From Flaviflexus salsibiostraticola (GTDB taxonomy: Bacteria; Actinomycetota; Actinomycetes; Actinomycetales; Actinomycetaceae), in the NCBI RefSeq assembly GCF_003952265.1, contig NZ_CP034438.1:2294001-2358000 (forward strand): a stretch of DNA of 64,000 bases, read 5' to 3'. Below, in pieces: positions 17,080-25,820 of the stretch. A model generated the notes under the pieces. It was not told the origin of the DNA and searched no databases. It worked only from the letters and a program-made list of their open reading frames with translations. Position 1 is the first letter of the stretch, and the number at the start of each line of letters is the position of its first letter. Both the position numbers and the translations under genes were made by a program.

Positions 17080-18054
17080 CTAGATGTACTGACCTCGACC
17101 GTTGTTGATTCGGTTGATTGGTGGGATTCCGGCGATGCCGAGGTGGGGTCTGTCTAGGTTGTAGTAATCGAGCCAGGACTGCAAGTGCGCGGTGCGTTGG
17201 GTGTTGGAGTCCCAGGGTCTGGCGTACGCCCATTCACCAGCCAGGGTTCGGTTGAACCGCTCGACTTTGCCGTTGGTCCATGGACAGTGGGGCTTGATGA
17301 ACTTCTGTCTGATGCCATGAGCGTCGATCACGCCACGAAACGCCGCGGACTTGCGGTATGCGAACGCGTTGTCCGTGATCACCCGTTCAACACGCACTCC
17401 CAATCGGGCGTAGAACGCGATCGCACGCTGCAAGACTCCGGCAGCGGTGCAGCCTTTCTCATCGTCGTGGATCTCCGCATAGGCGACCCGGGAGTGATCA
17501 TCGATCACGGCATGAATGTAGTCATATCCCAGGCCGCGCCTGCCACTCGGGCGCGCTCCGCGACCGTGGACTCGCCAGCCGCCACCGTCGGGGATCCGGC
17601 CAAGTTTCTTCACATCCATATGGATCAGTGATCCTGGGTAGTCGTGCTCGTAACGCTGAGCCGAGCGGCGCCGGGCCCGGATCACGGTCCCCGTCACCGG
17701 GTCCAGCTCGCGCAGCAGCGGGGCCTGATGACGACGCAACACCCGTCCCACGGTCGAGGCGTGCATGCCAAGCTGACCGGCGATGAACACCGGCCCGCGA
17801 CGCGTGAAATGACGCAGGATCCGCACCCGAGTCTCCACGCACCCGCCCGTGCGTCGAGGGTGGGAACGGGCCACGCTGGAGCGGTCCTGCAGTCCCGCCA
17901 GGCCAGCCTCGCGGAAGCGGCGCCACCACCGCCATGCCGTCGTTCGAGAGACACCCATCTCGGCAGCGACGTGCGCAACAGCACGCCCCGATTGAATACG
18001 CCGAACCATAATCAGTCTTCCGGCCGGAGCCAGACGGGCATTAGCGTGGGACAT
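17080..18054 (-). CDS. IS481-family transposase
   Basis: 324 residues. N-terminal HTH (ARLAPAGRLIMVRRIQSGRA, GVSRTTAWRWWRRFREAG) is followed by an rve core with D in LIHMDVKKLG, D in ERVITDNAFAY and E in NGKVERFNRTLAGEW, ending YYNLDRPHLGIAGIPPINRI. The stop codon (TAG, complement at 17080-17082) lies outside the element, in the duplicated target CCTAGA, so the reading frame runs through the inverted repeat. Intact. Confidence 0.95.
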   Translation of the reverse strand: MSHANARLAPAGRLIMVRRIQSGRAVAHVAAEMGVSRTTAWRWWRRFREAGLAGLQDRSSVARSHPRRTGGCVETRVRILRHFTRRGPVFIAGQLGMHASTVGRVLRRHQAPLLRELDPVTGTVIRARRRSAQRYEHDYPGSLIHMDVKKLGRIPDGGGWRVHGRGARPSGRRGLGYDYIHAVIDDHSRVAYAEIHDDEKGCTAAGVLQRAIAFYARLGVRVERVITDNAFAYRKSAAFRGVIDAHGIRQKFIKPHCPWTNGKVERFNRTLAGEWAYARPWDSNTQRTAHLQSWLDYYNLDRPHLGIAGIPPINRINNGRGQYI

Positions 18055-18147
18055 AAGAGACCTCCGTGAGTACGAGTAGGGGAACTAGACAGCTCCAACT
18101 CGACTACGGAGGTCTCCCTCAAGTCAACAACGCTCCGGGTCAGTACA
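17085..18147 (-). mobile_element. IS481-family insertion sequence
   Basis: 1063 bp. Inverted repeats begin TGTACTGACC at both ends and end in GTTGTTGA, with six mismatched bases between. Flanked by the 6-bp direct repeat CCTAGA (17079-17084 and 18148-18153), matching the NCTAGN target known for IS481. The ~200 bp on either side (16883-17078, 18154-18346) show no convincing gene. Confidence 0.96.
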
Positions 18148-18403
18148 CCTAGAGCTTGACGTCACCAATCCCGTGCCATCTGAGTCCATCGTCCGACGCT
18201 TCGACACGATTATTCGCTGCAGGGGACGCGCTGGTGCAGAGATGCCTTGGCGCCGGACAGGGCATGACGCGTCATAATAATGTTGCGTCCGAGCGTCGCA
18301 GATTCGCGGCGCACCCCCTGTCATCCACTTCGTTTCACGCGCCGCTGTTTGAATCGCTCTGGGTTTGATGGAGATTCCTGAGCTTGGAAACAAGGATGGA
18401 ATA

Positions 18404-18748
18404 ATGTCAGTTATGAACAATCCCGGACGCGCCTCGCAGCGGCGGTATTCACCAGAGGAAAAGGCGGCAGCGGTGCGCATGGTGCGCGCCTTACGTAAAG
18501 AGCTGGGCACGAAGAACGGCACGGTCAAAAGAGTTGCCGATCAGCTCGGATACGGCCCAGAATCGGTACGCACCTGGGTGCGTCAGGCCGATATCGACGA
18601 TGGCCACCTCCCTGGTGTGAGCACTGATGAGGCCCGCCGTCTGCTCGAGCTTGAGCAGGAGAACCGCGAGCTGCGCCGGGCCAACGAGATCCTCAAACGC
18701 GCAGCGTCTTTCTTCGGGGCGGAACTCGACCGCCAACACAAGAAATAG
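18404..18748 (+). CDS. IS3-family transposase OrfA, copy 3
   Basis: Translation identical to the OrfA at 1319-1663, same preferred start and HTH. Intact. Confidence 0.92.
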   Translation: MSVMNNPGRASQRRYSPEEKAAAVRMVRALRKELGTKNGTVKRVADQLGYGPESVRTWVRQADIDDGHLPGVSTDEARRLLELEQENRELRRANEILKRAASFFGAELDRQHKK

Positions 18749-19668
18749 TGGCCTTCATCGACTTAAATAGGGACGATATTGTGGCCGGGCGCCGTCTTGG
18801 AGTCGAGTCCATCTGCAGGGTATTGCAGGTGGCTCCAAGCACGTACTACGCCGCGAAGAAACGTGGCCCCTCTGCTCGTGCGATCCGGGACGCGGAGCTG
18901 ATTCCCCAGCTGTTTGAGCTGTGGGAAGCGAACTACAGCGTCTATGGAGTGCGGAAGCTGTGGAAGGCTGCACGCCGTGCGGGAATCGATATCGGCCGCG
19001 ATCAGACCGCCCGTCTTATGCGAGCAGCAGGGATCGAAGGGGCACGACGGACCAAGAAAGTCCGAACCACTCACCGTGATGCGACTGTCCCTCGGCATCC
19101 TGACTTGGTCGACCGTGATTTCACCGCCACAGGCCCGAATCAGCTGTGGGTCACCGATCTGACATTCGTTGCCACCTGGGCCGGGATCGCGTATGTGTGC
19201 TTCATCATCGACGTCTACTCCCGCATGATCGTCGGCTGGCGAGTCGCCTCGCATATGCGCACACCCATGGTCCTCGATGCGATCGAGATGGCCCGCTGGT
19301 CGCGCGGGACTCACCTGCCCGGGCTTCGGTGTCACAGCGATGCAGGCAGTCAATTTACGTCCATTCGCTACGGCGAGAGACTAGCGGAGATCGGCGCTGT
19401 TCCCTCGATCGGTACTGTTGGCGATAGCTACGACAACGCTCTGGCTGAGACGGTTAACGGATACTACAAGACCGAGCTCGTGCGCGGGCCGGCACATCCG
19501 GGTCCGTGGAAGACGATCGAGGATCTAGAACTGGCCACCCTGGGCTGGGTCCACTGGCACAACACTGAACGCCTTCACGGCTACCTCGGAGACGTACCAC
19601 CGATCGAGTTCGAGAACACCCACTACACTGCTACCAGCACCCCCAACGTGCTGATCGGAATCAAATAA
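18748..19668 (+). CDS. IS3-family transposase OrfB, copy 3
   Basis: Translation identical to the OrfB at 1663-2583; complete DDE core. GTG start overlaps the orfA stop. Confidence 0.95.
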   Translation: MAFIDLNRDDIVAGRRLGVESICRVLQVAPSTYYAAKKRGPSARAIRDAELIPQLFELWEANYSVYGVRKLWKAARRAGIDIGRDQTARLMRAAGIEGARRTKKVRTTHRDATVPRHPDLVDRDFTATGPNQLWVTDLTFVATWAGIAYVCFIIDVYSRMIVGWRVASHMRTPMVLDAIEMARWSRGTHLPGLRCHSDAGSQFTSIRYGERLAEIGAVPSIGTVGDSYDNALAETVNGYYKTELVRGPAHPGPWKTIEDLELATLGWVHWHNTERLHGYLGDVPPIEFENTHYTATSTPNVLIGIK

Positions 19669-19716
19669 AAAGAGCCTCCATCAAACCCAGAGCGATTCAG
19701 TTACCCAGGATTGTCC

Positions 19717-19742
19717 ATGTTCCGAAACTGGAATTGGAACAT
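19717..19742 (+). promoter_or_regulatory. Inverted repeat upstream of the PABA genes
   Basis: ATGTTCC (19717-19723) pairs with GGAACAT (19736-19742) across 12 bases. It sits 40 bases before the first start codon of the operon, so an operator role is plausible. No known binding protein is recognised. Confidence 0.35.
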
Positions 19743-19782
19743 CTACGGCCGGACTTGATGAACGAACCTGCTCCGTTAGACT

Positions 19783-20466
19783 GTGCCGGTGCTCCGCGAA
19801 AACCTCGTCATCGACTCGTTCCTTGCCGTCGATGGTCGCGCCACGCGACCCGACCTTCATCGGCAGCGCTTCGAGCGGTCTGTGCGCGAACTGCTGGGAG
19901 CGGAGCTTGCCGAGCAGGTGCCCAGCACCTTCGTTGACATGGCAGGCGCACTGCAATCAGGTCGCCGGTTCCCGCGGCTCGAGGCACGTGCGGATGGCAT
20001 CACCTGGATCGACCGCCCCGCACCCGAGCAGGGCCTCGTCCTCCACGTGACTGACACTGTCGAGGATGCCCGCCGGCATCCCTCCCACAAGGGCGCCGAT
20101 CTCGACTGGCTGCAGGCGCAGGCGTCGGGAGCCCACCTTCTTCTCGTTCGAGGAGAGCTCGTCGTCGAGACGCACACGGCCGCGGTCATGATCGTCCGCG
20201 ATGGGCAGGGGTTCGTTCCCGACCAGCCGCGGATCTGCTCGACCACCGAGGACTGGTTCGCAGACAGCATCGCACCGGTTGTCCGTGTCGACATGACCCG
20301 CGACGACCTCGCCCAGGCATCGCGCCAGGGTCAGGCATTCGCGCTGAACGCGCTTCACGGTCCTCGGGCGCTCCAGCTCGGTGAAGCACCGGTGCCCCAG
20401 CACGCCCTCGACCAGGCCGGAGCCTGGCGTCAGCAATGGCTAGAGGAAGCGACCCCACTGACATGA
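19783..20466 (+). CDS. Class IV aminotransferase-like protein (aminodeoxychorismate lyase-like)
   Basis: 227 residues from GTG 19783 (GTG 19789 is an alternative). The region HPSHKGADLDWLQAQASGAH (candidate PLP lysine) followed by LLLVRGELVVETHTAAVMIV matches the core of class IV PLP enzymes, in which PabC (4-amino-4-deoxychorismate lyase) releases p-aminobenzoate. The sequence is diverged (AAVM where many have SNIF). Immediate overlap with the PABA synthase gene supports a PabC role in folate synthesis. Confidence 0.65.
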   Translation: MPVLRENLVIDSFLAVDGRATRPDLHRQRFERSVRELLGAELAEQVPSTFVDMAGALQSGRRFPRLEARADGITWIDRPAPEQGLVLHVTDTVEDARRHPSHKGADLDWLQAQASGAHLLLVRGELVVETHTAAVMIVRDGQGFVPDQPRICSTTEDWFADSIAPVVRVDMTRDDLAQASRQGQAFALNALHGPRALQLGEAPVPQHALDQAGAWRQQWLEEATPLT

Positions 20467-22334
20467 TGCGACTGCTGCTCATCGACTTCCACGATTCGAA
20501 CACCCAGATCCTCGCGGATCTCGTCTTCCGCGTGCTCGGGGTCCGGCCCATCGTGCTCGCCTACGACGATCCGTCCCTCGATGAGGGGGCGATGGCGGGC
20601 GCCGATGGCATCCTCCTCGCAACCGGTCCAGGACGGCCGGGCGATGCGGCCGACGTGGGGCGCGTGCCGGACCTCGTCGCAGGCTGCGACAGACCTGTCC
20701 TTGGCATCGGCCTGGGTCACCAGATTCTCGCGGGTCTGTGTGGGGCCCGGATCGTCCCGATCGAGCCGCGCCTCGGCGTGGTATCGCGCCTGCATGTTCC
20801 TCATGGCAGAGCGGATGACCACACCATCGTCGTCGACGGACAGCAGGTCGTCGGCAGCCATTCGTCGGCAGTGCGCGAGCCAACGGAGCGGATGGTGGTC
20901 GATGCGGTGAGTGACGACCATATCCAGGCCTTCCACGCGATCGATCGACCATGGTGGGGCCTCCAGTTCAACCCCGAGTCCGCCCTCACTGAGGGCGGCG
21001 TTGAGAACATCCGAGCCTGGGCCCGTGCCGCAGGGCTCCTGCCGCATGCTCCGGCGAGGCGCACGCTTCTGTCGCAGGAAGTGCCGATGCCGGACCTCTC
21101 CCGTGCGGCTCGCCTCATGGTGGGCGACGGCCCGTTCTTCTGGCTGGATGAGGCGCGCCCCGCGCACGACGGGCCGGGCTGGTCCTACCTCGGACTGGGC
21201 GGCGAGGTCGTGTGGCCGGATGAGGGCGTGAATGTGCTCGATGTACTCCGCCGCTCCGCCTGGCAGGGCGCGGGTGGGCCGGATGCGCCGTTCACCGGCG
21301 GCTGGGTCGGCGTGTCGGGCTACGAGCCGGACACGGCACTGTGGATGAGCGCCCGGCGCTGGGTGGCCGTCGACCACGAGCGAGAGCGGGCCTGGCTGGT
21401 CGCCTGCGAGGAGCCGGGCGCGCAGGAGTGGCTCGACCGGACCGCCGCGGCGCTGAGCGCGCCGGTCGACGATGTGATCGTGACTGTCGATGCTGGACTG
21501 CTGGCCGCGGTGCGCTCACTGCCAGACCACCGGCGTGACGATGACGACTCATATCGCGCCAAGGTCGAGCAGGCTCACGAGCACCTGCGGGCGGGCACCA
21601 GCTTCGAGGTCTGTCTCACGACCACGGCTGAGGTCGCGCACGATGCCAGCCGCGAGGAGCTGCTCGAGCTCTACCTGCTGCAGCGCCGCACGAACCCAGC
21701 ACCCTACGCGGCCTTCCTCGCCTGCGATGACACGACCATCATGAGCTCCTCACCCGAACGCTTCCTCCGAGTGCGCGATGGCGAGGTGGAGTCGAGGCCC
21801 ATCAAGGGCACGCTGCCTCGAGGGGAGACGCCGGAGGCTGATGCCGCGCTGCGCACGAGGCTTGAGACAGATCCGAAGCTTCGTTCGGAACTCGTCATGA
21901 TCGTCGACCTGCTGCGCAATGATCTGGCCAAGGTCTGCGTGCCCGGTTCGGTCGCGTGCCCCGAGCCCGTCCGGGTCGACAGCTTCGCCACCGTCCATCA
22001 GCTGGCTGGTGTGGTGACGGGGCTGCTTGGCGCTGGCGTCGATATCGTCGACCTGCTGCGCGCGGCCTTCCCGGGCGGGTCGATGACCGGCGCTCCCAAA
22101 CACCGCACGATGGAGATCCTCGCCGATCTCGAGTCGGGGCCGCGCGGCTACTACTCGGGGGCACTCGGCTGGATCAGCGGGGATCGGGACGCGGAGCTGT
22201 CCGTCGTCATTCGCACGCTGATCCACGACGACGGGGTGCTCTCAGTGGGTGCCGGAGGGGCGGTTGTGCCGGACTCGACCCCGCAGGGCGAACTCGACGA
22301 GATGCTGCTGAAGATGTCGGCGGCGCTGCCCTGA
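20463..22334 (+). CDS. pabAB: PabA-PabB fusion, aminodeoxychorismate synthase with inactive glutaminase site
   Basis: About 623 residues; ATG 20463 overlaps the previous stop. Residues 1-195 are a class I glutamine amidotransferase domain (LLATGPGRPGD), but the nucleophile motif reads LGIGLGHQ (Gly83 for Cys) and the His motif reads WGLQFNPES (Asn170 for His), so glutaminase activity should be lost. Residues ~360-622 are a PabB domain: SFEVCLTTT, SRPIKGTLPRG (PIKGT favours PABA over anthranilate synthase), MIVDLLRNDL, GGSMTGAPKHRTME. It may use free ammonia or a separate PabA, and converts chorismate to aminodeoxychorismate for folate. No frameshift is seen. Confidence 0.85.
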   Translation: MMRLLLIDFHDSNTQILADLVFRVLGVRPIVLAYDDPSLDEGAMAGADGILLATGPGRPGDAADVGRVPDLVAGCDRPVLGIGLGHQILAGLCGARIVPIEPRLGVVSRLHVPHGRADDHTIVVDGQQVVGSHSSAVREPTERMVVDAVSDDHIQAFHAIDRPWWGLQFNPESALTEGGVENIRAWARAAGLLPHAPARRTLLSQEVPMPDLSRAARLMVGDGPFFWLDEARPAHDGPGWSYLGLGGEVVWPDEGVNVLDVLRRSAWQGAGGPDAPFTGGWVGVSGYEPDTALWMSARRWVAVDHERERAWLVACEEPGAQEWLDRTAAALSAPVDDVIVTVDAGLLAAVRSLPDHRRDDDDSYRAKVEQAHEHLRAGTSFEVCLTTTAEVAHDASREELLELYLLQRRTNPAPYAAFLACDDTTIMSSSPERFLRVRDGEVESRPIKGTLPRGETPEADAALRTRLETDPKLRSELVMIVDLLRNDLAKVCVPGSVACPEPVRVDSFATVHQLAGVVTGLLGAGVDIVDLLRAAFPGGSMTGAPKHRTMEILADLESGPRGYYSGALGWISGDRDAELSVVIRTLIHDDGVLSVGAGGAVVPDSTPQGELDEMLLKMSAALP

Positions 22335-22437
22335 GGCCATGGCCAGCCCGGCGGGGCCATCCGCTGCGACATCGTCCCCGCTATTGGTGTCGACCGTCTG
22401 ATCCTCCGCGACCATTCCCTCTCGAGATTATCTGGCT

Positions 22438-22456
22438 CGTACCGTAATGTGGTACG
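22438..22456 (+). promoter_or_regulatory. yefM-yoeB operator palindrome
   Basis: CGTACC (22438-22443) and GGTACG (22451-22456) form an inverted repeat with a 7-base spacer and GTAC cores, 20 bases before the yefM start. YefM antitoxins bind palindromes with a GTAC core upstream of their own genes, so autoregulation is likely. Confidence 0.5.
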
Positions 22457-22476
22457 TGAATGGAGTGGAGGTTGAT

Positions 22477-22728
22477 ATGTCCATGAGTGCAAGCGAGGCG
22501 CGCAAGACGCTGTTCCCGCTGATCGAGCGTGTGAACGACAATCACGAGGCGGTCGAGATCGTCTCTCGCAAGGGTAATGCCGTGCTCATGCCTGCGGATG
22601 AGTATGTGTCATGGCAGGAGACTGCCTATCTATTTCGATCACCGGCCAATGCCCGCCGGCTGCTCGATGCCTACGAGCGTGCTCGAGCTGGCGAGACCGA
22701 GGTTCACGAGCTCGATCGGGAGGAGTGA
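22477..22728 (+). CDS. yefM: YefM-type antitoxin (Phd/YefM family)
   Basis: 83 residues from ATG 22477, which has a GGAGTGGAGG ribosome site (22461-22470). The N-terminal DNA-binding domain reads SMSASEARKTLFPLIERVND and NHEAVEIVSRKGNAVLMPAD, and the C-terminal toxin-binding segment LFRSPANARRLLDAYERARA; both are diagnostic of YefM. yoeB follows with no gap. Confidence 0.95.
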   Translation: MSMSASEARKTLFPLIERVNDNHEAVEIVSRKGNAVLMPADEYVSWQETAYLFRSPANARRLLDAYERARAGETEVHELDREE

Positions 22729-22983
22729 GTGCGCCTGGTCTGGGATCGGCATGGCTGGGCGGACTATGTTTATTGGCAGTCCGCCGACCGTCGGATTCTC
22801 AAGCGGATCAACACGCTGATCGACGCCTGCCTGCGAGATCCATTTGAGGGGATCGGCAAGCCGGAGCAGCTCAAGTACGGTGCGCAGGGTGCGTGGTCGC
22901 GCCGCATCACCGACGAGCACCGTTTGGTGTATATCGTCATCGATGGCGATCTGATCATCCTCCAAGCGCGGTATCACTATTGA
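22729..22983 (+). CDS. yoeB: YoeB-type toxin (ribosome-dependent mRNA interferase)
   Basis: 84 residues with the YoeB active-site set: PEQLKYG (Glu46 region), WSRRITDEHRLVY (Arg65) and the C-terminal ARYHY (His83, Tyr84). GTG start directly after the yefM stop; the pair is surely co-expressed. Normal length, no damage. Confidence 0.95.
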   Translation: MRLVWDRHGWADYVYWQSADRRILKRINTLIDACLRDPFEGIGKPEQLKYGAQGAWSRRITDEHRLVYIVIDGDLIILQARYHY

Positions 22984-23130
22984 ACGACCAGATCTTTCTG
23001 CTCTCGGGGCGGGCACGTCACATGGGATGGCGCGCTCATCAGCTCCCAGATGAGCCGCTCGCGTGTCTCGCCGCAGGCTGAGAGGATGGTGGGGTAGTCA
23101 GAGCAGACCCTCGACAGGAGTTGAAGTGCC

Positions 23131-23571
23131 ATGAGTTTCACCGTCTATCTGTCCGGCGAGATCCACACCGACTGGCGTGAGGAGATCAAGCGCGGTGCGG
23201 AAGCCGCGGGACTGGACATCACCTTCACCGCGCCGGTGACAGACCATGCCGCGAGCGACGCGGCCGGCGATCACCTCGGCGAGACCGAATCCGGGTTCTG
23301 GCGCGACCACCAGTCGGCTAAGGTCAACGCCATTCGCACGCGCACCCTCATCGAGAAGAGCGACCTCGTCGTCATCCGCTTCGGTGACCAGTACAAGCAG
23401 TGGAACGCGGCCTTCGACGCCGGCTACTGCGCCGCACTCGGCACTCCCTATGTGACACTGCATGCGGAGGGCATCGTCCACCCCCTCAAAGAGGTGGATG
23501 CCGGGGCGCAGGCCTGGTGCAGGACCACCGACCAGGTGGTCGAGACACTCCGGTACGTGCTCAAGGCCTAG
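23131..23571 (+). CDS. ytoQ: YtoQ-family protein
   Basis: 146 residues matching YtoQ: FTVYLSGEIHTDWREEIKRG, ITFTAPVTDHAASD, QSAKVNAIRTRTLIEKSDLV, FGDQYKQWNAAFDAGYCAAL, LHAEGIVHPLKEVD. The fold resembles nucleoside 2-deoxyribosyltransferases (inference from the GEIHTDW and WNAAFDAG patterns); the biological role is unknown. ATG 23131 follows GACAGGAG. A strong hairpin follows the stop. Confidence 0.9.
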   Translation: MSFTVYLSGEIHTDWREEIKRGAEAAGLDITFTAPVTDHAASDAAGDHLGETESGFWRDHQSAKVNAIRTRTLIEKSDLVVIRFGDQYKQWNAAFDAGYCAALGTPYVTLHAEGIVHPLKEVDAGAQAWCRTTDQVVETLRYVLKA

Positions 23572-23583
23572 CAGGTCGAGCAG

Positions 23584-23606
23584 AGCGCCCGCGAGTCGCG
23601 GGCGCT
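23584..23606 (+). terminator. Terminator hairpin after ytoQ
   Basis: AGCGCCCGCG (23584-23593), loop AGT, CGCGGGCGCT (23597-23606): a perfect 10-bp G+C-rich stem beginning 13 bases after the stop. The T tract is absent, as is common in actinobacteria. Confidence 0.75.
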
Positions 23607-23770
23607 CCCGCATACTGCCGCGCGGCTATGGGTGGCGTGTTCCCTCGATAGTCATGGACACTTGCCAGGCTCGAAACCGCCCACTCGCGACGAACCGAAG
23701 TATCGCCGCCGAGCGGTATCTTCTAACCGACCGTCCGGCGTAGGATGCTGTCCACATTGGAGGTGCTGTC

Positions 23771-24130
23771 ATGAGTCAACCTGGTCACCACGAGATCGGC
23801 TACATCGAGTTCGGAGGCACGGATCTGGAAGCGGCCCGCAGGTTCTACGAGTCTGCGTTCAATTGGGAGTTCAACGACTACGGACCGGAATACTGCGGGA
23901 TCAAGTCGCCCGACGGTGAGGGCGAGATCGGCGGGCTCAGCGCCGGCTCCGAGCCCAGCAGCGGCGGCCCGCTCGTCCTTCTTCATTCCACCGACCTGGA
24001 GGCGTCGCAAACAGCCGTGGAGAACGCCGGTGGGACTATCGTCGCCGGGCCCTATGACTATCCGGGCGGTCGGCGATTCGAGTTCACCGATCCGAGCGGA
24101 AATCGGCTCGGCGTTTACTCGCCTCAGTGA
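23771..24130 (+). CDS. VOC-superfamily (glyoxalase/bleomycin-resistance fold) protein
   Basis: 119 residues, one VOC module: IGYIEFGGTDLEAARRFYES, FNWEFNDYGPEYCGIK, VLLHSTDLEASQTAVENAGG, FEFTDPSGNRLGVYSP. Candidate metal ligands are near the first strand and in the FTDPSGNRLGVYS end. Substrate unknown; related proteins are often called antibiotic-resistance or 27-kDa antigen relatives without proof. GGAGGTG ribosome site before ATG 23771. It converges with the next gene. Confidence 0.85.
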   Translation: MSQPGHHEIGYIEFGGTDLEAARRFYESAFNWEFNDYGPEYCGIKSPDGEGEIGGLSAGSEPSSGGPLVLLHSTDLEASQTAVENAGGTIVAGPYDYPGGRRFEFTDPSGNRLGVYSPQ

Positions 24131-24165
24131 CTGGCCGCCGATGAGCGTGCCGGTCGGCGAGTCGG

Positions 24166-25518
24166 TCAGAGCATCGACCCGAGATCCGATCCGACGCTCG
24201 GGTAGGCCGCGACGAGGTTCGAGACCTCATCGACCGTCAGGCCGAGCCGCATGGCCAGGGCGATGATGTTGACGACCTCGGCGTACTCGGGCCCGAGCAT
24301 GTGCGCGCCGAGGATGCGGCGGGTCTCGCGGTCGACGATGATCTTTGTGGCGGCCACAGTCTCTCCAAGCCTGTAGTTGGAGAACCATTCGCTCGTGTCG
24401 TTGTATCGGACATCGACGTCCAGGCCCTGTTCGCGCGCCTCCTCCTCGAGCATGCCGACGCGGACAAGCTCGGGGATGGTGAAGACTGCCGTCGGGATCC
24501 CCGTGAAGTCCGGAGCCTCCCGGGTTCCCTTGAGCATATTGCGGGCGGCGACCCCGCCCTCCATGGACGCCACCGGTGTGAGAGGCATGCCCGGCGATGC
24601 CGCGGCGTCACCCGCGGCATAGACGGCCGGGTTGCTCACGCTCTGAAGATGCTCGGAGACGGTCACGCCGGCCTTCGAGTGTTCGACCGAGGCTGCCTCC
24701 AGGTTGAGGTCGGCCAGGTCGGGTTCCCTCCCCGCCCCGTGGACGACGAGATCGACCTCAAGCGTGGACTCCTTCCCGTCCTTCTCCGTCACAACCGCGA
24801 AGCCTGACCCGGTGGGAACGATGGAGTTGATGGCGGTGCCGGTGCGGATGTCGATCCCGAGGTCCGTCGAGCGGGTCCGGAGTAGGTCCACCAGGTCGGG
24901 ATCGAACCCCTTGAGCAGCCGGGGACCATGCGTGGCGATCGTGACATCGCTGCCCACACGGGCTGCGATGTGGGCGAACTCGAAGGAGATGAAGCCGCCG
25001 CCGACGAACAGGATCCGCTTCGGAAGCTCCTCGAGCTCCATGAACGGCGTGCTGTCGATCATGTGCTCACTGCCCTCGAACGGCATCGACTTCGGGCGGG
25101 CGCCGGTGGCGATGAGGACGTGCGAGGCCGTGAGAGTGTCACCGTCGACTGTCAGGCGATCCGGGGCCGTGAACGAGGCACGCCCATGGAGCGTCGTCAC
25201 CCCAGCCGATTCGAGGCCCTCCTCGATCTTGTCGGACATCGGCTCCGTAAAGCCGCGCTTGTGTGCCATGAGCGCCGGCCAATCGACGCGCAGCGTGCCG
25301 GGATCGATGCCCTTGCTGGTCAGGAGGGATGCGCTGTCGATGATCTCCGCTCCTCGGCGGAGGATCTTCTTCGGATCGCAGCCGCGCAGGACACAGGTGC
25401 CGCCGAAGGGGAGGTTATCGACGACGGCGACTCGCCAGCCCTCCTTCGCGCATGCGTGTGCCGCTGTCGTCCCGGCTGTTCCGCTGCCGATGACGATGAG
25501 GTCATAGTGCGTTGTCAT
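24166..25518 (-). CDS. Pyridine nucleotide-disulfide oxidoreductase (glutathione reductase-like)
   Basis: 450 residues from ATG 25518. FAD-binding LIVIGSGTAGTTAAHACAKE, redox disulfide GGTCVLRGCDPKKILRRG, NAD(P)-binding ILFVGGGFISFEFAHIAARV, FAD motif NPAVYAAGDAAASPG, and the C-terminal dimerisation domain. The HPT-type active-site base motif of glutathione and lipoamide reductases is missing; the end reads AAYPSVGSDLGSML, as in a poorly characterised subgroup. It may reduce a low-molecular-weight disulfide or quinone. The in-frame extension to 25599 lacks a ribosome site. Confidence 0.85.
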   Translation of the reverse strand: MTTHYDLIVIGSGTAGTTAAHACAKEGWRVAVVDNLPFGGTCVLRGCDPKKILRRGAEIIDSASLLTSKGIDPGTLRVDWPALMAHKRGFTEPMSDKIEEGLESAGVTTLHGRASFTAPDRLTVDGDTLTASHVLIATGARPKSMPFEGSEHMIDSTPFMELEELPKRILFVGGGFISFEFAHIAARVGSDVTIATHGPRLLKGFDPDLVDLLRTRSTDLGIDIRTGTAINSIVPTGSGFAVVTEKDGKESTLEVDLVVHGAGREPDLADLNLEAASVEHSKAGVTVSEHLQSVSNPAVYAAGDAAASPGMPLTPVASMEGGVAARNMLKGTREAPDFTGIPTAVFTIPELVRVGMLEEEAREQGLDVDVRYNDTSEWFSNYRLGETVAATKIIVDRETRRILGAHMLGPEYAEVVNIIALAMRLGLTVDEVSNLVAAYPSVGSDLGSML

Positions 25519-25820
25519 GGGCCTGTCCTGTTCCGCAAGTAGGAGACGTCGGGTGATATCGGGGTACTCGTGGTGTCCGTAGGTCGACGGAATGGCCATC
25601 GTCCGGGGCGGCGTCTGTGGCCGTCGAGGGCCGCTGGGCCGTGTCGGTCGGACTCGTGGGCGAGCGAAGGAATGTGACGCATACTATACCGGAGGGGCGC
25701 CGGTCGGCAGTCTCTGTGGATCCTGAAGGCAGTAACCGGTCAGGCTGGGGAGCGAGGCCCGTCCACTGGTCTGCTGTCCGTGAGCCGCCTAGGGTGAAGT
25801 CGAAACCTGAGGAGGAACCC
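25519..25820 (+). other. 302-bp intergenic region between divergent genes
   Basis: Lies between the reductase gene (minus) and the isocitrate lyase-family gene (plus). I see no gene. ACTATA/TATAGT at 25683-25688 could serve as a -10 element in either direction but no good -35 pairs with it. The ribosome site GAGGAGG near 25810 serves the plus-strand gene. Confidence 0.3.

Larger units (their letters stand above)
18350..19699 (+). mobile_element. IS3-family insertion sequence, copy 3
   Basis: Third 1350-bp copy, plus orientation, with 3-bp direct repeat GTT (18347-18349 and 19700-19702). It lies in the intergenic region before the PABA genes; no reading frame is broken. Confidence 0.97.

Noticed and set aside
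16890..17108. 72-residue frame running into IS481
   Set aside because: After removing IS481 it stops within two codons, and the sequence has no recognisable motif; treated as intergenic.
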